From: Erythrobasidium yunnanense | Taxonomy: Eukaryota; Basidiomycota; Cystobasidiomycetes; Erythrobasidiales; Erythrobasidiaceae | Direction of reading: 5' to 3' | DNA length: 64,000 nt | Assembly: GCA_001600175.1 (NCBI GenBank) | Contig: BCJC01000001.1 | Span: 1,568,065 to 1,632,064 of the forward strand | Shown: positions 48,090 through 60,917 of the stretch, piece after piece | How positions within the stretch are numbered: the stretch's first letter is position 1 | Layout of the letters: each line of letters opens with the position of its first letter | The notes under the pieces: model-generated | The model's database searches: none | Told to the model about the DNA's origin: nothing | The model's input: only the letters and a program-made list of their open reading frames with translations | Program-made: the position numbers and the translations under genes

Positions 48090-49028
48090 ATGGCCTTCAC
48101 ATCACCCATCACAGGCAACCAGGGGACCGTCCCTCCCCCATCAGCGCCAGGCATCTCTGGCGTCCTTCCAGGCCAACAGAGCGTCAACGCTACACGTATA
48201 CTCTCATTGACACAGTTCAGTAAAGAATTGAAAACTAGGGATATCCAGAATATCTTCCTAGACTACGAAGACGATAGAGGTGGATACAGAATCAAATGGT
48301 TAGACGACACAGGCTGTCTCATCGTCTTTAACGACGCCATCACGAGTGTGTAGTATCTCTAGTAATGTATACAGATGCGGCGGACTGATGAGGCCCTTGT
48401 GTTTACAGCCAAACGAGCTTTCCTGCATCTACTCGCAAACCCTCATCCCCATCTCCTACCCTTTACAACGCCAGAAGGCGAGCACACCGTCCCCATCCTT
48501 GCAACATACACTGCAGAAGACGCTCCACAAGTCATCGCGTCCGTCCAGAACCGACCGCGCTCGCGCTCCATCGCTTCTGGTGGTGTCGGCTCTTCACCCG
48601 CTCACAACCGTCGACTATCAAACTCTTCAGGCATGCATGCTCGTATGTCGAGCTCTGCAAGTGGGAATAGCATCAACGGCCTAGCGTCAGGAGCGGGCGC
48701 GTCACGATCTTTCGGACGAGGCTCAATGTCCCAGAATCAGATGCAGTCCATCATGGACGAAGCAATGAGCGCTCCTTCCGAAGCTGCAGCGGCGAATGGT
48801 CCAAACTCACCTCCTTCGCCAACTGCAGCTGCTGGCGGTGCTACTGCAGCCAATACGAACGGCGGTGCAATCGACTGGAACGCTTATCAGCAGCAACAGA
48901 GTGGAAGAAGCAGAGGTGGAAGTGGTACTTTCTCTTCATCGCCGGGTATCGCAAGCCCAGAGAGAGGTATGCAGGGTGGAGGTGCCATCAGCCCAAGCAG
49001 GATGAGAAGGCCCGTGAACCGCGCGTGA
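48090..49028 (+). CDS. R3HCC1-like RNA-recognition-type protein
   Basis: Exons 48090-48345 and 48409-49028 give 291 residues. The folded part is near the N-terminus: LTQFSKELKTRDIQNIFLDY, GGYRIKWLDDTGCLIVFND, AKRAFLHLLANP. This pattern (ELKT-D-I/L, then IKWVDDT and an alanine-rich helix) is that of the RRM-like domain of R3HCC1/R3HCC1L and related fungal proteins. The rest is S/G/N/A-rich and likely disordered, with NAYQQQQSGRSRGGSG and a basic end. Its role is probably RNA-linked, but this is inferred from the fold only. Confidence 0.65.
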
Positions 49029-49315
49029 TCAAGCAAGATATGGCAAAGAAGCGTAATGAGTAGCCAGACTAGCCTTTTCTTCCGTCTCCATATTCTTTCG
49101 TTCACCAAAACCTGTAGCTAGCTCGCAGTCCTTCTGTTCCTGAGATCGAAACAATGCAGAGAAGTGAATCTAAGACTATTCCAGTATACCATACTGTACT
49201 GAGGACTATGCTGAATGTAATCTGACGCGACTTTGCCCTATCTTGTCTGTGATACTTGGCCTTTGCTTGCTCCCATTGACCTGTTCGCCCAACTTCGAGA
49301 CAGACCACAGGCGCC

Positions 49316-52300
49316 ATGTCGCTGAGCAAGAAGGACGACGAAGGGACGGGTGAGGAGACACAACGATGGGATGATGATGGAAACAAGGCTGATATATGTC
49401 TATGCTCTGGCGTGCCCTCCCAGTCGGCGTCTTCTTCCAGGACAAAACGACGGTCATCCAGGAAGCGCGAGTCTTCAACGAGTCGCCCATCTCACCGCGA
49501 AAATGCAGAATCCTCCTCACCAAAATCATCTACCTCGTCTACATTGGCGAGTCGTTTGGCACCCAGGAGGCGACAACGCTCTTCTTTGGGGTGTCCAAGC
49601 TGTTCCAGAACAAGGACGTGTGTTGCCATCATGCTCTATACATGTGTATCACCAGTATGCGCTGACTTGAGGACTTCTGCGACCTTCAAACGAACGAACG
49701 GATCCTGCAGCCCGCCCTGCGACAAATGGTCTACCTCGTTATCAAGGAGCTCGCAAAAGTAGCTGAAGATGTACTCATGGTCACATCCTCAATCATGAAG
49801 GACATGCAGCCCAACCTCGAGGTCATCTATCGTCCAAACGCGATTAGGGCAGTATGCAGGGTTATCGATGTAGGTGGTCTACAAAAGGCGCGACTCATTC
49901 GCACACTATACTTACTCATATATCTGTGATATCAGGGCTCCATGATCCAGGGCGTTGAGCGCTTCTTCAAAGCCGCCATCGTCGACCGAAACACGAGCAT
50001 CTCGTCAGCCGCTCTCGTCTCATCCTACCATCTCCACCCCATCGCGAAGGATGTCATCAAACGCTGGGCGAATGAAGCACAAGAGGCACTGAACGCAAAG
50101 TCATCCGGCGCGTCCTTCACCGGATCATCAGGAAGCGGATTCATGAGTGCCTATGGTGGTTCATCCTCTGCATCTTCGCAACAGTCGGGATACCAAGCTT
50201 TCCAGTCTACGTCGTATATCACGCAGTATCACGCCCTGGGCCTGCTCTATTCTATCAGACATCAGGATAGGATGGCCATCACAAAGCTCATTCAGCAACT
50301 TTCGGGATCAAACGCTACGACTGCTAGAGGCGCCGCTAGCGCTCTCAGAAACGCAAACGCTACTTGCATGCTCATCCGTTATGCTGCGAAAGTCATGGAG
50401 GACGACCCAAAGTGAGCGCGTAATGCGAAAGAAGCGCGTAGAATCAGCTAACGAGGTTTGTCTTGACAGCCTTCACCGCCAAATGCATGAGCTACTAGAG
50501 AGCTACCTCAGACACAAATCAGACATGGTCAATTACGAGGCTGCCCGAGCAATCTGCGAGATGCGCAGTATCTCAGCTCAGGAGCTCAGCAAGCCCATTG
50601 CCGGTACGCTTTTACACTCACTGGCCGTAGCACCAACATATCTGAAAATTTCCTGCTTGTTATGTAGTCCTCCAACTTTTCCTTACTTCCCCTAAATCCA
50701 GCTTGAAGTTTGCAGCTATCCGAACATTGGCAAAACTCGCTCAGACACAGCCTAATGCCGTAGCAGCTTGCAATTTGGACATGGAGAAGCTCATCAACGA
50801 CGAGAACAGATCAGTCGCGACTTATGCTATTACTACCCTTCTCAAGGTGGGCCAAACCCACCTACATCTCCTTAGTTTCCATAAGCTGATAGTCTTGCAA
50901 CCCCGTGAATGCAGACCGGCAACGAAGCTTCAGTTGACAGACTCATGAAGCAGATCAGCGCCTTCATGTCTGAAATCAGCGATGAGTTCAAGGTTATCGT
51001 AGTCAACGCCATCCGCTCTCTCTGCCTCAAGTTCCCTGCAAAACAAGGTGTCATGCTCACCTTCCTATCTGGTATATTGAGAGATGAAGGAGGTTACGAC
51101 TTCAAGAAGGCCGTCGTGGAAGCTATCTTTGATATGATTCGCTTTATTAGCGATAGCAAGGAAGCTGGTAAGCATACACGCTTGGATATCTGCTTACCGT
51201 ATGCTGATGCACACCTCTCGTAGCTCTGGCCCAGCTCTGCGAGTTCATTGAAGACTGCGAATTCACCAAGCTCTCAGTCCGCATCCTCCATCTACTCGGT
51301 GTAGAAGGTCCAAAAGCTGCCCAGCCAAGCAAGTACATCAGATACATCTACAATCGCGTCGTCCTGGAAAACGCGATCGTCAGAGCAGCTGCTGTATCTA
51401 GCTTGGCCAAATTCGGAGTGAATGTCAAGGATAATGGCGTAAAGAGTAGTATCAAAGTACTCTTAACTAGGTGGGTGATCATCAAGCAGAGATATCGAGT
51501 ACTTCAATCTAAACTAATGCGCTTTGCAGGTGTCTGGACGATGTGGACGACGAAGTCAGAGACAGAGCTGCCTTGTATCTCAAGGTCATGAAGGAGGAAC
51601 CGCTAGCCGAGGCGCTTGTCCGAGAAGGTTCGTCTATTTGCATCGCGCCCTAGAGAAATGAGCTAAGCATGTCTTCTGCAGAATCAACCTTCTCGCTCTC
51701 TGCTTTGGAAGCCAAGCTCGTCACCTACATCACCGACAGATCCGCTGCCAGCCAACCATTCGACATCGTCTCCATCCCCAAGATCAGCAGGGAACAAGCT
51801 CGTCAAGAAGCTATACGATCGAGGAACGAGGCAGCCTCCACTTCTGCTCTGGCACCTACAGCCGAAGCAGCTTCGCTTAACGGATCTGCACCATCGCCTG
51901 GACTTCCTGCGAACGCGGAAGGAGGACAGAATCTGTATGCTCAGCAGTTGTCGGCAGTGCCGGAACTTGCGGGATATGGAGAGGTCCTCAAGAGTTCGGC
52001 CAAACCTGTCGAACTCACCGAGAGCGAGACGGAATACGTCGTCTCTGCTGTCAAGCATATCTTCAAGGAGCATATCGTATTCCAGGTGAGGCAGAGCGGA
52101 CGTCCTTCTTGTATTGCCGTTACTGATCAATATATTCGCTCATACAGTTCAACATCCGCAACACCATCCCCGACACCGTCCTCGAGAACGTGTCAGTGGT
52201 CATGGCTGCATCTGGCGAGACTGGTCTTGTAGAAGACTTCATCCTCCCTGTGCCTGCCCTCACGCCTCACGAGCCCGGTGTAGTCTATGTCTCCTTCTCC

Positions 52301-52853
52301 CGCGAGAGTCCCGAAGAGTATGCTTCCGGGTCATTCAGCAACACCCTCCGCTTCGTCAGCAAAGAAGTCGATCCTGAGACTGGCGAGCCCCAAGAAGATG
52401 GATACGACGATGAATACCAGACTGAAGATATCGAACTCGCGGCTGGTGACTATATCACACCTTCTTATGCTACTTTCGCTCCGGAGTGGGACAGACTGCG
52501 CTCTGGCTCTACTGCTACCGAAACTTTCGCACTTACTGCTCTGGACAGCTTGAAGTGTATGTGCATCACTAGCCGCCACCTCGATACTCACTGAGACGCT
52601 TTTCGCGCTCGTTATAGCCGCTTGCGAGCAAATTACGGATCTACTGAACATGGAGCCGCTCGGCGGCACAGAGCACCCTACATCTACCTCCGTACATACA
52701 TTGAATCTATCAGGTATCGTATGCGGAGGCGGTGGAAAGGTGTTGGCGAGAAGCAGAATGACCTACTCATCTGGACAAGGTGTGACAATGGAGCTCAGCG
52801 TGCGGGCAGAGACGGAGGAAGCCGCTCAGCTGGTCATCTCTGCCATCGCGTAG
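49316..52853 (+). CDS. SEC21: Coatomer gamma subunit (gamma-COP)
   Basis: Core subunit of the COPI coat that drives Golgi-to-ER and intra-Golgi transport. Twelve exons (49316-49349, 49424-49617, 49711-49869, 49936-50411, 50470-50603, 50668-50846, 50915-51167, 51224-51470, 51530-51627, 51682-52085, 52148-52556, 52618-52853) give 940 residues. The adaptin-like N-terminal solenoid shows [50 protein letters not shown] and [21 protein letters not shown] linker follows, then the appendage domain from [20 protein letters not shown] to the C-terminal [18 protein letters not shown]. The first splice was chosen because it restores [13 protein letters not shown]. Confidence 0.96.
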
Positions 52854-53381
52854 TCTGGAAGGTACGCCTTATCAAGATGTGGCATGCGACGAGAGCAGTA
52901 CGCGGAATATGTATACCCTTAGCACAGCTGGCGATACTTTCAGCACGCCTGGCGTCTGCCCAGAGGATGGCAATGACACGATTACGATGTAAAACTAGAT
53001 TAAGTGTGTTTGCGAACGCGATAGATGGTTTTCTTTACCTTACGAATTGCGATTTTGGCTTCTTGAGAGCATCGCAAGAGCTAGCTTCTATTCCTACTAC
53101 AACACACCGTTCTGCACAAAGAGCTTCAATAAGTAGCTTTGCTCGAACATTCAAGCGATCACGACGATGGCCAGATCTCCTGACGGGGCATGCATGGCCA
53201 AAGCTAGCAGCCCAAAGCGCGAAGGCTCGAAAGCGGCCCAGCTGATTCTTCTCCCGTTACGCTGCTGATGATTCAAGTACACCTTGATGGCTCTCACCAC
53301 CTCTTCTTGCCAGCGTACTTTGAGCAGGAGCTGAGCTGACATCGCCAGCTTCGAAGCGTCGAGCTCGCGGCTTTGCTAGAC
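52854..53381. other. Intergenic region
   Basis: The 528 bp between gamma-COP and the next same-strand gene hold the 3' end of SEC21 and the promoter of the EGF-like gene. The short open frames carry no motifs. Confidence 0.4.
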
Positions 53382-56300
53382 ATGGAACGCCTCGTCGCAG
53401 ACAGCTACGGCGAGCACAGTCGCAGCTCTGATGCTTTGCTATCTGGTCAAGAAAGCACAGAAGCATCCGTTTTCTCGCAAAGCTCAGCCAGCTTGCTGGA
53501 TCCATTTATGCCTTCAGGCAGGCAGCGGCAAGATAGTGCAGGCAGCAGTCAAGATCAATCTGGGTCTCTCCTCTCGCGGCGGAACCATAAAGGTCTAAAT
53601 GACCTTCACATCGCTGCTCCAAGCGGGCTGCCTAGTTCGAATGGCCTGCGCTCAGCTCAGCTTACTGGCAGTTTCCCTCTTCCACCTCCTCGTACACCGC
53701 TTACTGCGACTGGAAGTGGTAGTCCAATATCATACCAGTCTTCTGCGCTGTCCAGCGAACCGCGAAATAATGCTGGGACAGCTTCCGATCTCAGCAGAGC
53801 ACTTTCGCCTCGAGGGTTATTGGCAGTCCCACCACCTTCTCCTTCAGTCTCAAACTCCTCCTCTGGTGGCTACTGGGACCCATGTATAGACATATCGGCC
53901 CTGCAGGAAGGCGACACTGTACAAGTCAATGATCTCCCGAACGCTTTTCGGGGCTCCAGTACCATGCAAGCTCTGAAGCATCAGTCGTTTCAAGCGCAAC
54001 TTGCGTCGCCCATAGCATCTTCTAGCGGGCCATCGCCTGCTAAAAGACTGTCACCTCCGCTTCAATACCCACCACGAGCGCATTCGCCAGATCCCGGATA
54101 TCGCACTAGTCGATCTTCACCTCAAACGTATCATGATAGTCCGAGAGGTATGCCGCTACCAGCAAGTCCGGAACAAAACATGACTCAGTCAGATTGGGAG
54201 AGCTACCCGAAGATCCTGCCCCGCAATGCAATTGGGCATCCTCTGCATAGAAGTGACTCAAATGCTACAATGGTATGTACCGATCCATATTGTCAAAGCT
54301 GCATTCTATGACGGCTGACCTCTCGACCCCAGGGCACAATCCTGTCGAGCCAAGGTTCGATTGGGATGAACCAAGCATTGAATACCCTCGAAGCAGAGTT
54401 CGACGACTACGACTCGGTGGGAACGCCTAGCACTGCACCTCCGACGCGAACACACAGTATAGCATCGCACACTTCGTCTCCTGGCCATACGTACGAACTG
54501 CATAGGAACGGTAGCGTCGTCCAAGCATTTCCTCGGCGAGCTATGCAACAGTCTTCATCGGATGGAAACCTCACTCTGGCATCGAGACGACTGGCTCGCG
54601 CATCGCTGGTGTCATCGACTTTGCTCAAGTCCGCTGGATCTGTTGATGGCTTCAAGAATATGCTATCGACCTCGCCGGATGACAATCAGAGTTATAGTAG
54701 AGCTACACCTCAGCGTACGCGTCGGTCGCAGAGATATAGCTCCGGACCAGCTCCTACCTTGGCGAGCTTGATGGACGAAGATGGCGAAGGGGATCTCGAG
54801 CCTCAAGAGGCTCCTTACAGCCATACTGGCTCTCAACGCCCGTCTCTGTCTTCCATGAGAGCTTCGTCTCACGCATCGGGCGTTTCCAAGGCAAGGTCAC
54901 GATACTCGAACGCTACTCGCTTCACAGTCGATTCGTCCATCCCGCCTCTGCCGCAGCTTCTACATCGAGAGCGCGGCATGTCCATAGGTCATTCAGCTAA
55001 GAGAGCCGATCGGGCAAGTCAGATTCTTGAACACGATTACACGCCTGCAGACCTACAGGAGTACAAGCGGGAAAGGCGGCGGACCAAGAAGCCGAAGTCC
55101 ATGCCAATGATGTGGTCGTCCGACTCTTTGGAGGGACATACTACCTCAGTCACGGTCATGCCTGTAAAATTTGACGATGCTCCCGTCATTGAGCCCATGC
55201 GGAGGCGCAGAAGCCACCCGATGGAGCCTCATGATGGACATACGAAAGAGAGATACAAGTCGGAGACTCGAGATCCATTTCGGGTACAAAGCAGTTTCAA
55301 CGACTCGGTGGACGATCTGTCTGTTGAGTCACGTTCGAAACGCTGGTTCCCGTTCGCCAAGACGCTGAACACCAAGAAGAGAAGATGGCTCTCCTTAGCT
55401 GCGATAGCCGTGGTGGTCTTGGCCATCGCGATCGGGATCCTGGCTGCGACCGTTTTCGGCAAGAAGGAAGGAGGCTCCACAACTGGCTGCAAATCTTGCT
55501 TGAACGGAGGAAAGCCTCGCGAAGCAGATGGTCAGTGTACATGCGTTTGTGAAGGCCAATATACTGGGTCTTTCTGTCAGCTAGGTGCGTACAGCCTAAC
55601 TCGCGGATTGGGTCGCGCTAAGTCGTACTGGACGTACAGATGCGAGCTGCGTATGTCCTGATGGGACTAGCGAATGCCAATATAAGCTGGCGAAGAGTCT
55701 TGTCACGTCCGCAAGCGATGCGAAGAACCTATTCTCTCCACCTGTCAATACCACAACTCTCGCGCAAGCGCTTGGCAATCGACCCGAGTATGCGTCGGAC
55801 AGCACTTGCGCCTCGCAAGCGCAATTGTTAGATCTGTCCATGGTCGACCCATCTCGATTGCCGAAACGGAGCAAATGGTTCAGATCAGTCCTTCTATGGG
55901 ATCTGGTAACCTCCCAAGATTTCGCTTCAACGATATTAAGAGATGCGATATCAACGCACGAGTATTGGCTGTGGCAGGACAACGCAGCCTTTGCAGCCGA
56001 CCCAAAGTATCAAGTTCTGGTACATGGTTACAATGTGGATCTCGCCTACCAGAAGGTGTTTATACCTGAACAAAGCATCGATGCGGCGAGATTGGAGCAG
56101 AGCCAGCTGTCCCGCCTCGATGATAGCACAAGGCTAGCTTTCGCGCATGTGCTGTCCACGGCAGTAGCCGCTTCGACGCAGCGCAGCAATGCCTTGCAGC
56201 TATTCTTCCAAGATTTAGGGTTCTCGCCGGATCAGCTCAATACGTTCAGACAGCAGGTACAGGCGTCGCCTGTCCTGTTTCCATTCGATGCTACAGCTCA

Positions 56301-57198
56301 AATAGGCAGCCAGTACACAATGTCGATCGCATCCAGCCAGAACGCCGCTGGTCAGACCTTTCCCCTCCCTATCTCATGTCAACCCAACCTCTCCGCTGAT
56401 CAGCTCAAGAATGTCAATGCGGTCGAGCAGCAAGCTCTCGGCCTTTCTCCCGCTTCTCCTCTTTCGAACTTCAACTCCACATGCTCAGATCGACCATTGT
56501 ATGGCACCTTGAATTTGTTTCGATTGCGTCTGCCTTTCGTCGAGATGGGTCTCCCTAGCCAAGCTGTATCGATTACGAGCCAGGTAGGACCTCGCATAGT
56601 CATTTCGGGGCAAAATAGCTAACGACATCATGGCAAACAGGCGGTCAAGCGACGAATGAGCTTTCACAATTCTCCGACACTACTGTATATGCCATCGCAA
56701 GACCCGCCCAACATCCAGCTCACGACCGCAGAGCCTTTCGGGACTCTCGACAACTTAGACTCTGTCCTTTTCGCGTTTCTTCCGCAACTTCCCAGCAAAG
56801 ATCTAGCTGCGGAAGTGATCAATTTTCTTTTGTCTTCTCCGACTTCTCCGCCTTCTGGCGCGCTGCAAGCCGCAATAGTAGCCTCACCGCAGCTCTTCCT
56901 GATCGAAGCCCAAGTCTGGGGAGGCCTGCTTCACTTGGACATCGACTGTGTATCTAGTGGACTTTCCTTCTCGTCCAACAAAGTCTTCGCAACGGAAACG
57001 GGCAGTGCCCTGCGCAACTGGGCTCACAATCCTTCGGGCTCGAAGCCAATTCGATGGAGTCTGTCAGCGACAGACAGTAATTTTGTTTTGGACACGGGTA
57101 ACGATGCCGCTTTCCAAGGCATATGGGACGGGTCTCAGAGCTCATCTGAAGCGGACATCTATACATCTCTTCGTAATGCAAACCTAATGTCAACCTAG
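53382..57198 (+). CDS. Type II membrane protein with EGF-like region and large ectodomain
   Basis: Exons 53382-54272, 54333-55584, 55640-56583 and 56641-57198 give 1214 residues. The first 640 or so are S/P-rich, cytosolic and disordered, with basic patches just before a single membrane helix (LSLAAIAVVVLAIAIGILAA). The outer part starts with a cysteine cluster (CKSCLNGGKPREADGQCTCV, then CEGQYTGSFC and CVCPDG) of EGF type. A globular ectodomain of about 470 residues follows. I know proteins with this layout in basidiomycetes as EGF-domain membrane proteins of unknown role. They may act in cell-wall sensing or adhesion, which is inference. Confidence 0.78.
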
Positions 57199-57273
57199 AA
57201 GTCATTTGGGTTTCTGATGTTGTTGTCTTTCGTTTTCATCATGGTAATATTGCATAGAAACGCTGTAGGCACT

Positions 57274-58592
57274 TCACTCTGTATCTAAAATATCTGGTAG
57301 AAACCCAACACTTTTGAGGTTGCGGCCGTGCTTAATGATCGTACTAGCAAATAGCTGGCGCCGCTGCAGGCCCTCTTCACTAGGGACATAAGCAAACTTG
57401 GGTCCCACGTTGTCATCGTCGTTCGCCATGTCCCAGCCATCCTCTTCAATGTGGTTGATAGCGAGAACTCGGAGATTACGAAAAGCCGAGAACGCCTTCG
57501 CGTAAAGTAGCTGGGAAAGACCAGTCAGTATCCCTGCCTTGGTCGTACATGTTCAAACACTGTCTTCACTCACTGGCGTATCAGGCCATGTCCAGGCTGC
57601 ATCATGGCACAGACCAGACAGCATGAGCTCCGTAAGTTCAGGGTACGCTTTCGCCAATCTGTCACAGTATGGAGCATCCGGTAGGAAAGGCAGCGTCAAG
57701 GCTAGAGATGCGAGATTTGTGTTCTGGAAAGTCTCCAAAGCTTGCTCCAGCTCGTAGGGTTCTCGCATAAGTCTAAGTTCGAGCAACTTAAGCGTTGTGA
57801 CCTTCGTAGACTGAAGACGTATTGTCAATCAGATTCTCACACCGATGCGGAATCGGAAAAGCTTACTTCCAGAGATTCGGATTTTTTGCTCAGCAGCGCA
57901 GGTGGTCGGCAACAATAGCCTCGCAATTTCAGTGAGGTGAGCTGCTTCCAGAGTTGATCAGGAAATACCAGTCTATCCCAGTTGCGTATTGGCTCGATGT
58001 CTTCCATAGCGATAGTCAGCTCTTGCAGAGCCGGATAGCTTGCCAGGTCGACTGAACATGGGCCGTATGTTGAGGTCATCGTGAGGCTTCTCAAAGATAT
58101 CTGCTGCTGCCTGGCTGTAGGTAGATTGATAGGCATGCATCCGCTGATAAAGAGCTCTTCCACGCTTCCAAGCTGGACGATGGCCTGCATTGTTTTTGGC
58201 CAGCTAAAGCCAGGCGAATGCCCTTGCATATGGAGGCATATCAGATGAGGAAAATTCAGGATGGTCGAGGCGAGTGCCGAGTCCAGCTCTGCAAGGTCGA
58301 AAGGACCGTCTGCCTCGTATTGCGGACCAATCGTAACGTCGAAGCGCTTGATATATGTGTGAAGAGGGTGCTGTGTGATAGACAATGCGCGCATCTTTAC
58401 AAGACCTGTTTTGAGATCCTTGAAGTCGATGTTGACATTGGCTTGATTCCATAAGCGGGGTAGAGTAGCGGCTCGGATGAAGGAGCATGTACCAGACAAG
58501 CTCTTGAGGGTCTGGAGTTGAACATCGCCTGTTGAAACCGCTTTTGTTATGAGCGAGATTGTTTCGAGGGGAAGATCCTGTATGCGACCCAT
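57274..58592 (-). CDS. F-box-like / leucine-rich-repeat protein
   Basis: Exons 58592-57867, 57810-57574 and 57510-57274 give 399 residues. The start MGRIQDLPLETISLITKAVS, with CSFIRAATLPRLW 35 residues on, fits an F-box (LPLE-I, a later leucine/valine row and a tryptophan). Leucine-rich segments follow (FPHLICLHMQGH, VEELFISGC, LRSLTMTS, LTSLKLRGYC, LKLLELRLM, LTELMLSGL, LRVLAINHIE) at intervals typical of F-box/LRR proteins in SCF ubiquitin ligases. The target is unknown. Confidence 0.75.
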
Positions 58593-58833
58593 GCTTTCAG
58601 ATGCGCCCGCCTTGAGATTGTTTGGTGTCCAGCTACTTCAGGAGACTGCTAGCCAAAGCTGGACGATAGTTTGCACTCTTGAAGCTGAAGCTACGAGGAA
58701 GGCTTGCTGCCGGTGCACAAAGGGCCAGGCGGGTGTCGGCAGATATGCTGGTCGAGCTCCGTTGCTGGCTCGGCGAGCGGATCTGAGGGCATAGTCGTAG
58801 CTCTGACATGGTACCCTGCTTGAACTTGTGCGC

Positions 58834-60083
58834 CTATTTCTTGCCATTAGTGGGAGTCTTGATGAAACCGCCTTTGAGTAGTGCGTCTCTAGCAGCCTGA
58901 GGATGATTGAGCGTCTTATCTATGCCTACAACGCAGAAACTTACCTAATTGATATGCTTGAACCGATCTGATCCCTGCAGTGATTCGCATCTTAGCCGAT
59001 TCTGCGGGCGGAATGCGACTCCGAACATACGAGATGTATGCCGCCATACCAGCGGGTTACAACGACAAGCACATTGTCCAGCTCTAGGATAGATAGCAAG
59101 TGCGCTAGTCGGGAGCCAGCTGCGGTTTCGCCCTGTTCTCGGAGATCAGCTGAGGATTCTCTAGCCCAGCGCCCTGTCTCAACGCACATCGTCATCATTA
59201 TCTTGATGCATCACTCCTCCTGGGCCTTTGCAGCGGTAAGCCAACATAGCAGGATGTGCTGCTTTGGCGATCTTTTTGTCATTAAGTAGGTAGTTGACTA
59301 TCTGTGCGACTTGCGAAGGCTGTTCTAGCGAGCATGCGTGTCCGACAAAGACGCTCTTGCGGTCTACGATAGGCTCGCTGGTGTAGATGCGACAGCCTTG
59401 CGGTAGTTCCGCCCTTGTCTGGCTTACGCGCTTGATGTCGAGATCATCCAGGCTCGAAGCCGGACCATCTTCTTGGTCTACATCTGCTTCTGCTACAGTA
59501 TGAGGGTTTGCAGCTTCGATAGCAGTGAGCTCGTCTTGATGAATTTGCACGAAAGTATCGCATAGCTCTCTAGCTTTTTCAAGCCCTTCGAAAACGGCAA
59601 CTTCGCCAGGCTGCCATAGATCTTCTCGCATGTATATGCGCGTAATGCTACCGAACAAGTCGCTGTCAATCGCGAATTGGCCAATGTACTTCACGCAGGA
59701 TGAGACCTCAGTCAAGTTGCAAAAGCTGTAAGACTCGGACAACGAACCTTTCCAGATAGCTGCAGCCGTGGTGGACTTGATTCAGGGTATTTGGAAGGGA
59801 GCGAGAGTATCAGGACCAATCCGACATCATCGCTTGAAGGTAGAGTCGTCTCCAGAGTAAGGCAGAGACTGGCTATGCATATTAGTACAGTCTGTTCAGG
59901 TCTATCATGCTCGCGAAGAGATGTAAATCACGTCTGTCCAGGCTGCCATCCTTTGCTTAAGCTCGAGTGCAATGCGACCTTTTCTTCACCAAAGATCGCT
60001 CGAAGTGCTTGAATCTCGTCTGCAATGGCTTCATTACTCGTCGACAGTCTGCTCAATACGTCTTCCATGGAGTCTGCAGCCAT
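58834..60083 (-). CDS. YIH1: IMPACT/Yih1 homologue (RWD plus UPF0029), stop codon at last junction
   Basis: Regulator that binds Gcn1 and dampens Gcn2 signalling under amino-acid starvation. Exons 60083-59932, 59868-59748, 59688-59188, 59132-59031 and 58974-58945. The RWD part shows EIQALRAIFGEEK and LSLPSKYPESSPPRLQLSGK. The UPF0029 domain shows KSVFVGHACSL, LLNDKKIAKAAHPAMLAYRC, NDDDGETAAGSRLAHLL, VLVVVTRWYGGIHL and SDRFKHIN. The next codon, at the exon end (58945-58947), is TAG, directly followed by a perfect GTAAGT donor. A further exon at 58896-58834 still encodes the conserved AARDALLKGGF and a basic tail. As read, the protein ends after 301 residues and lacks the last 20. I give the whole locus as the feature range. 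Confidence 0.85.
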
Positions 60084-60917
60084 AAATGCGGCATCGGCTG
60101 AGGTCAACGCGAAAGCAAGATGCACAACGACAGTCGACGAAATCATTTCGACTTCTCTCGCGCAACGATAAGCATACGTAGTATGGAAGAACTTATAGGC
60201 CGAGCAAACGCCTTCCTTGCAAGGATCTTGGTTCTCATCCGTGCAGGGACGTCAACGGAAACCCCGAAGAGCAAGTGTACTGGCACAACCGCTTCAGCAA
60301 TTCGAGCGTTGTCAGCGTCTTTTTGTGCCGTCCGCTGTGTCCTTCACGAGGCTTGCATGGACACGCCCGGGCTCGCAGAGCGAACTCGACTTTGACGAAG
60401 GGACTGCAACGTGCTCGAAGTTCATCTGCGAGGGATGTTCACAAGCGTGTACTCCTTACATATTGCAGCTTCAGTTGGCGTGAATGACAAGAGTCTGACC
60501 GATATTCATACGCCTTGCAAACTTCCCTCCAAGGACTTCCCTACATCATCACGACTATCACTACCTCTCACAGTCATTGCTCACTTACGCTATACTGCAA
60601 GGCTTTCGGAATACCGACGATCCAGGCGCTTTTCGAGACCTATCTATCCCCTCCGCACGCGGTGATTTCTGGCCCTTGACATTTGGCACGGATGGCATGC
60701 TTGCTCGGGCATCTATCACCTGCTTTATAATCGCTATTACTGTGACGGAAGTTTGCCTTGGGTAACGGAAGCGTGCCATGACCGAAGTATTGCAGGAATG
60801 CTCGTTACTGTCGCTTAAAGAACACGTCCGACTAATGCTGCTCTCTCTCTCTCTCTTTTTCACGTCAACGGATCGGACATTCCTCAGCTCTAACCTCGTC
60901 ACAGATCAAGAACCAAG
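60084..60917. other. Intergenic region without a clear gene
   Basis: An 834-bp region. Open frames at 60120-60395 and 60217-60483 (plus) overlap and have no start or splice pattern I can support, although one contains a short cysteine cluster (CSKFICEGCSQAC). Promoters of YIH1 and the secreted-protein gene should lie here. Confidence 0.35.
60841..60860 (+). repeat. CT microsatellite with T run
   Basis: About eight CT units followed by T residues, some 60 bp upstream of the secreted-protein gene. It is probably part of its pyrimidine-rich promoter or leader. Confidence 0.85.

Noticed and set aside
58638-58847. Alternative YIH1 end using another acceptor and this open frame
   Set aside because: Using GATCAG as acceptor avoids the TAG but destroys the conserved SDRFKHIN and AARDALLKGGF, so it is less likely than a true stop at the junction.
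60120-60483. Two overlapping plus-strand frames with a cysteine cluster
   Set aside because: The starts lie only 36 bp from the divergent YIH1 start or rely on a non-ATG codon. No splice pattern or recognisable motif supports a gene.
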